DNA of 64,000 nucleotides, from the NCBI GenBank assembly GCA_964607515.1, contig CAZSKU010000002.1, forward strand, positions 62,001-126,000. The letters run 5' to 3'. The translations under genes were made by a program, and so were the position numbers. Position 1 is the stretch's first letter. Every line of letters starts with the position of its first letter. Source of the stretch: UBA6080 sp964607515. GTDB lineage: Bacteria > Fermentibacterota > Fermentibacteria > Fermentibacterales > JCC-6. This document shows positions 61,178 to 64,000 of the stretch, one piece after another. The notes beneath the pieces were generated by a model that saw nothing but the letters and a program-made list of their open reading frames with translations, did not search any database and had not been told where the DNA came from.

Positions 61178-61848
61178 CGGCGCTGGTGCTTCTCATGCTG
61201 GCTTCGTCCTCCCCCCGGGAGATGGAGGCCTCCGGGCTGTTCGTGCAGGCGGGAGCCGCCTGGGAGGCCAGGGGTGACCTTCAGGGGCAGGCCAGGGTGA
61301 TGGCGGTCCTTCTGGAGGACGCCCTCTATTCGGCGGACCTGAGACGGGCATGGCTTCTCGCCGGGGAACTGGAAGCCCTGGGGGCATCCGGCGACCTGCT
61401 GATCTTCTGGAGCGGCAGGATAGCATGGGCTTCCGGGCTCGGACCCGAGGCGAGCCGGATACTCTCCGGGATTCAGACCGAAGATCCGTGGCTCCTGCAC
61501 CGGGCACGGGGACTCGCCCTGCTTTACGGAGGAGACCCCGAGGGGGCCGCGACGGAGCTGGCCTTGTCCGCCGCCTCCGCGGGCAGCGCCCGGAAGGGGC
61601 TCTACTCATACCTGGACCTTTGCTGCGCCTTCCTGTCCTCCGGGGACACAGGCAGAGCCCTGGACATAGCCGGCCTCCTGTGCGACCGCTTTCCGGCGGA
61701 GCCCCTGCCGGTGATTATGGAATCGCTCTGCCTGCAGCTTTCCGGATCCAGCGCCGCTGCGCTGCGCCGGCTCTCGGAACTGCCCCCCGGCTCGCCCGCC
61801 GGAGCCCTGGGGATGGCCGCGAGGCTGGAAAGGGAGTTCGCGGAGTGA
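61174..61848 (+). CDS. helical-repeat exported protein, unknown function
   Basis: A 224-residue protein from GTG 61174 with a short hydrophobic N-terminus (VTALVLLMLASS). The body consists of Ala/Leu/Gly-rich helical pairs (LYSADLRRAWLLAGELEALGA, LALLYGGDPEGAATELALSA, and similar), like TPR/Sel1 repeats. GTGA overlaps at both ends tie it to the GT9 genes that follow. Confidence 0.55.
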   Translation: MTALVLLMLASSSPREMEASGLFVQAGAAWEARGDLQGQARVMAVLLEDALYSADLRRAWLLAGELEALGASGDLLIFWSGRIAWASGLGPEASRILSGIQTEDPWLLHRARGLALLYGGDPEGAATELALSAASAGSARKGLYSYLDLCCAFLSSGDTGRALDIAGLLCDRFPAEPLPVIMESLCLQLSGSSAAALRRLSELPPGSPAGALGMAARLEREFAE

Positions 61849-62738
61849 ACCTATTGCGCCGTTTCGTCAGAAAGCGCCTGGAGCGCAGGGTGGGGAGGAG
61901 CTGGGAGCCCTTCAGGTTCCCGGAGGTCTTCCGGCGGCCGGAACACGTGACCGTCTTCTGCGGTTCCGACGCAGGCTCCTGCTGGCCCGGCGTGTACCTG
62001 GCATGCTCCCTTCAGAAGCATTACCGGGATTCCGGCCTGCATCTGGTCCTTCACGAATCCATGGCGGACCTGGTCTCGACCCTTCCCTGGGAACCATCGG
62101 TGCACACCTACTCGTCAGACCCAGGCCAGCTCTCCTCGCCGGTTCCCGGCGGAACACTCCTGTTCGCCGCCTCCCCGGACCCCCCGGGGCTTCCCGAGGC
62201 GGTTCTGTCCATGGCTCCAGCCCTGGCCGTGGCCCCCGAGGGGTGCGAGTCAGCCAACGTCCGGCTCAGACTCCAGGCAGATCGCTACCCGGACATCGTC
62301 TACGGCATGTGCGAAGCCCTGGGAATTCCGCCGGACAGGAAGTGGCGCCCTTCGGTCCCTCCCAGACTCTCCGACGAGGCCGCAAGAATTCTGGCGCCGG
62401 TGAGCAACAGGACCCTGCCGTACATCCTGGGCACCGCCCAGGCCTCGGGAATACTGGAGGGGCGCCGGGCGGAGCTTCCCCTGAGGCTGGTGCTCTTGGA
62501 CGGAAAGGGAAGGGACCTTCCCGAAGACACCCCCGAGGGGGTGCTTATGGCGGTGGTCGCAGGCGCCAGCGCGGTGATCACGGACCGGGACAGGATATGG
62601 GTGCACGCCTGCGCCCTGGGGATACCCGCGGTGGGGTACGACCGCCGGTCGTGCTTCCATCCCTGGGGAAGGACCCCCTCCCGGGGGGAGTCGGGGCTGG
62701 TGGAGGACTGGGCGGAACTCCTTCGCAGGGGCTGGTAG
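61845..62738 (+). CDS. GT9-like protein (divergent heptosyltransferase family)
   Basis: A 297-residue protein from GTG 61845. A basic N-terminus is followed by a Rossmann-like fold; the second half (VVAGASAVITDRDRIWVHACALGIPAVGYD, in parts) matches the donor site of GT9 enzymes (VITDRD.. in place of the usual VSNDSGPAH). The loss of that site's usual residues may mean altered donor use or an inactive partner of the next GT9. The next gene begins one base after its stop. Confidence 0.6.
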   Translation: MNLLRRFVRKRLERRVGRSWEPFRFPEVFRRPEHVTVFCGSDAGSCWPGVYLACSLQKHYRDSGLHLVLHESMADLVSTLPWEPSVHTYSSDPGQLSSPVPGGTLLFAASPDPPGLPEAVLSMAPALAVAPEGCESANVRLRLQADRYPDIVYGMCEALGIPPDRKWRPSVPPRLSDEAARILAPVSNRTLPYILGTAQASGILEGRRAELPLRLVLLDGKGRDLPEDTPEGVLMAVVAGASAVITDRDRIWVHACALGIPAVGYDRRSCFHPWGRTPSRGESGLVEDWAELLRRGW

Positions 62739-62739
62739 G

Positions 62740-63606
62740 ATGCTTCTGCGGACTCCCAACTGGCTCGGCGACGGCATCATGGCTATGGAAAGCGTACTCG
62801 GCGTGGCTGCAGTCCGACCGGACACGGTGCTCTGGTGCCATCCCCGAGTTGCCGGACTCTACGGCTATTTTCTTCCCCGGACCGAAATCATCACCCTGGG
62901 CTCTCCGGTTCCGGGCGGAAGCTTCGGGACCCTGCTCCTCATGACGGACTCGCTTCACTCGGCCCTGCTGGGGGTGCGCACGGGGATACCCCAGAGGATA
63001 GGCTACGGGGGAAGGGGAAGGAGCGCCCTTCTGACCGTTTCTCTGCCCTCCGGGGAGAGCAGGCTCAGGCACCACAGTCTTCACTACGAGGCCCTGGCTC
63101 ATGCAGCGGGCTGCGATCCCGCGAGGATCCCCGGGAGCTGCTCCGGGGCCGGAGACACACTGGCGGTCTTCCCCGGGGCGGCGTACGGAGGCTCCAAACG
63201 CTGGAACGCCTTTCCGGAAGCGGTGCGGATGGCCGGCATCCGGGCGGTGTTCTACGGAACCGCCCGGGAGAAGGATTCTCTGAAGGCAATGGCCCGGGAG
63301 TGCGGCGGGGAAGCGGAGTGGGGGCTCTCCATTCCGGATCTGGCCCTGCGGCTTCGCCGTTCCCGGGCGTGCCTGGGCAACGATTCCGGCGGAGTGCACC
63401 TGGCCGCCGCCCTGGGGGTTCCCACGGTGGCGGTCTTCTGTTCCACCAGCCCCGCATGGACCGCCCCCAGGGGACCCCGGGTCAGGGTGGTTTCCGCCGG
63501 CGCGCCCTGTTCACCATGTTTCCGACGGGAGTGTCCCCGGGGCAATCCGGTATGCATTTCAGGAATCCTGCCCGGGACAGTGGCGAAGGAGGTGCTGGAT
63601 GTCTGA
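62740..63606 (+). CDS. GT9 heptosyltransferase (WaaF-like)
   Basis: A 288-residue LPS heptosyltransferase-like enzyme: LLRTPNWLGDGIMAMESVLG (WaaF-type N-terminus), FPGAAYGGSKRW (typical of heptosyltransferase II), CLGNDSGGVHLAAALGVPTVAVFCSTSP and a Cys-rich end. Expected to add the second heptose of lipopolysaccharide core. PolA overlaps its end by 8 bases. Confidence 0.88.
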   Translation: MLLRTPNWLGDGIMAMESVLGVAAVRPDTVLWCHPRVAGLYGYFLPRTEIITLGSPVPGGSFGTLLLMTDSLHSALLGVRTGIPQRIGYGGRGRSALLTVSLPSGESRLRHHSLHYEALAHAAGCDPARIPGSCSGAGDTLAVFPGAAYGGSKRWNAFPEAVRMAGIRAVFYGTAREKDSLKAMARECGGEAEWGLSIPDLALRLRRSRACLGNDSGGVHLAAALGVPTVAVFCSTSPAWTAPRGPRVRVVSAGAPCSPCFRRECPRGNPVCISGILPGTVAKEVLDV

Positions 63607-64000
63607 GAGACCCGTGCTTCTCGTGGACTCCATGGGAATCCTGTACCGCGGTCATTTCGCCCTGTCAGGCAGGCCCCTGGCCTCTCCGGACGGGGTTGTG
63701 ACCAGCGGACTGAACCACCTGCTCACAGAACTTCTCAGGCTGCTCGAGAAGTACGACCCGGTCTACTGCGCGGCGGTCTTCGACGGGGAAGTCCCGAGTT
63801 TCAGAAAGAAGCTCTATCCGGAATACAAGGCCAACCGTCCCCCGATGCCCCGGGAGCTGGCGGTCCAGGCGGACCTGGCCCGGCGGATCATTCCCGGGCT
63901 GGGCATTCCCCTGGTGCAGCGCGACGGCCTGGAGGCGGACGACCTGATAGCAGGCCTGGCCAGGGAGGCCAGATCCCTGGGATTGGGCGTGGTTATCCTT
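63599..64000 (+). CDS. polA: DNA polymerase I, N-terminal part (3' partial)
   Basis: 134 residues visible before the window ends, all from the 5'-3' exonuclease domain: LLVDSMGILYRGHFAL, FDGEVPSFRKKLYPEYKANRPPMP and DGLEADDLIAGLA contain the metal-binding acidic residues of FEN-type nucleases. The remainder, including polymerase, lies beyond base 64000. AAGGAGG sits upstream of the ATG. Confidence 0.93.
   Translation, partial: MSERPVLLVDSMGILYRGHFALSGRPLASPDGVVTSGLNHLLTELLRLLEKYDPVYCAAVFDGEVPSFRKKLYPEYKANRPPMPRELAVQADLARRIIPGLGIPLVQRDGLEADDLIAGLAREARSLGLGVVIL

Noticed and set aside
1..64000. CRISPR arrays, insertion sequences, integrated phage, replication origin
   Set aside because: No regularly spaced repeats, transposase frames, phage gene clusters or DnaA-box groups were seen when reading the window; the XerC/D recombinase is a chromosomal housekeeping type next to topA, not a phage integrase.

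Overview
The window is a gene-dense, high-GC bacterial chromosome segment (mostly short intergenic gaps, many ATGA, GTGA and TTGA start/stop overlaps, and many GTG and TTG starts). The organism is most likely a diderm (Gram-negative type) bacterium of an uncultivated or poorly sampled lineage. Supporting signs are ADP-heptose-type GT9 glycosyltransferases, diaminopimelate epimerase, an MsbA-like ABC exporter, secreted proteins ending in Por/T9SS-type C-terminal domains, two MglA-type small GTPases, a Firmicutes-style HprK/HPr pair, and a GatE-like (archaeal-type) amidotransferase subunit. This mixture would suit a candidate phylum near the FCB group (Fermentibacterota/Aegiribacteria type), but no taxonomic marker has been tested, so that is inference.

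Layout. 1-3 kb: an [FeFe]-hydrogenase-like sensor kinase (5' end outside the window), a lone receiver and a receiver-kinase. 3-8 kb: arylsulfotransferase-like secreted protein, a NYN-domain protein with a cold-shock-like tail, a peptidoglycan amidase, SecG, tRNA-Leu(AAG) and a secreted protein with a clear promoter and terminator. 8-18.5 kb: CASTOR/POLLUX-type channel, TPR lipoprotein, metallo-beta-lactamase-fold hydrolase, MATE exporter, gingipain-like C25 protease and lipoprotein, and a reverse-strand ECF sigma / anti-sigma / pseudo-HtrA operon. 18.5-25.9 kb: MsbA-like exporter, GT9, MutS, a CheD-like fragment overlapping SfsA, a Fur/PerR regulator and a flavin-reductase-like protein.

25.9-36.9 kb: a tightly overlapping run of glycosyltransferases and polytopic membrane proteins that runs directly into an NtrB/NtrC-like two-component pair. 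36.9-38.7 kb (reverse): GatE-like gene. 38.8-46 kb: HPF, HprK, HPr and enzyme I (no sugar permease visible), then a sugar-nucleotide transferase, two GT4 enzymes and a Gx-transporter-like protein. 46-48.5 kb: DUF4321-like protein, TatA-like protein, an MglA-type GTPase and an unrecognised zinc-ribbon membrane protein. 48.5-57 kb: topoisomerase I, XerC/D recombinase, a DUF2723 membrane protein, HslV, HslU and a second MglA-type GTPase. 57-64 kb: an STT3-like membrane protein, DapF, tRNA-Gly(CCC), a CDP-alcohol phosphatidyltransferase, helical-repeat and GT9 proteins, and the start of DNA polymerase I.

The main themes are envelope glycan synthesis, secretion, and signal transduction. No CRISPR array, insertion sequence, prophage or replication origin was seen, and no stretch over about 210 bases lacks a gene. 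The most unusual items are the GatE-like gene, the tRNA-Leu(AAG), the hydrogenase-like sensor module, and the MglA GTPase operon with its zinc-ribbon/L7-L12-like membrane partner.
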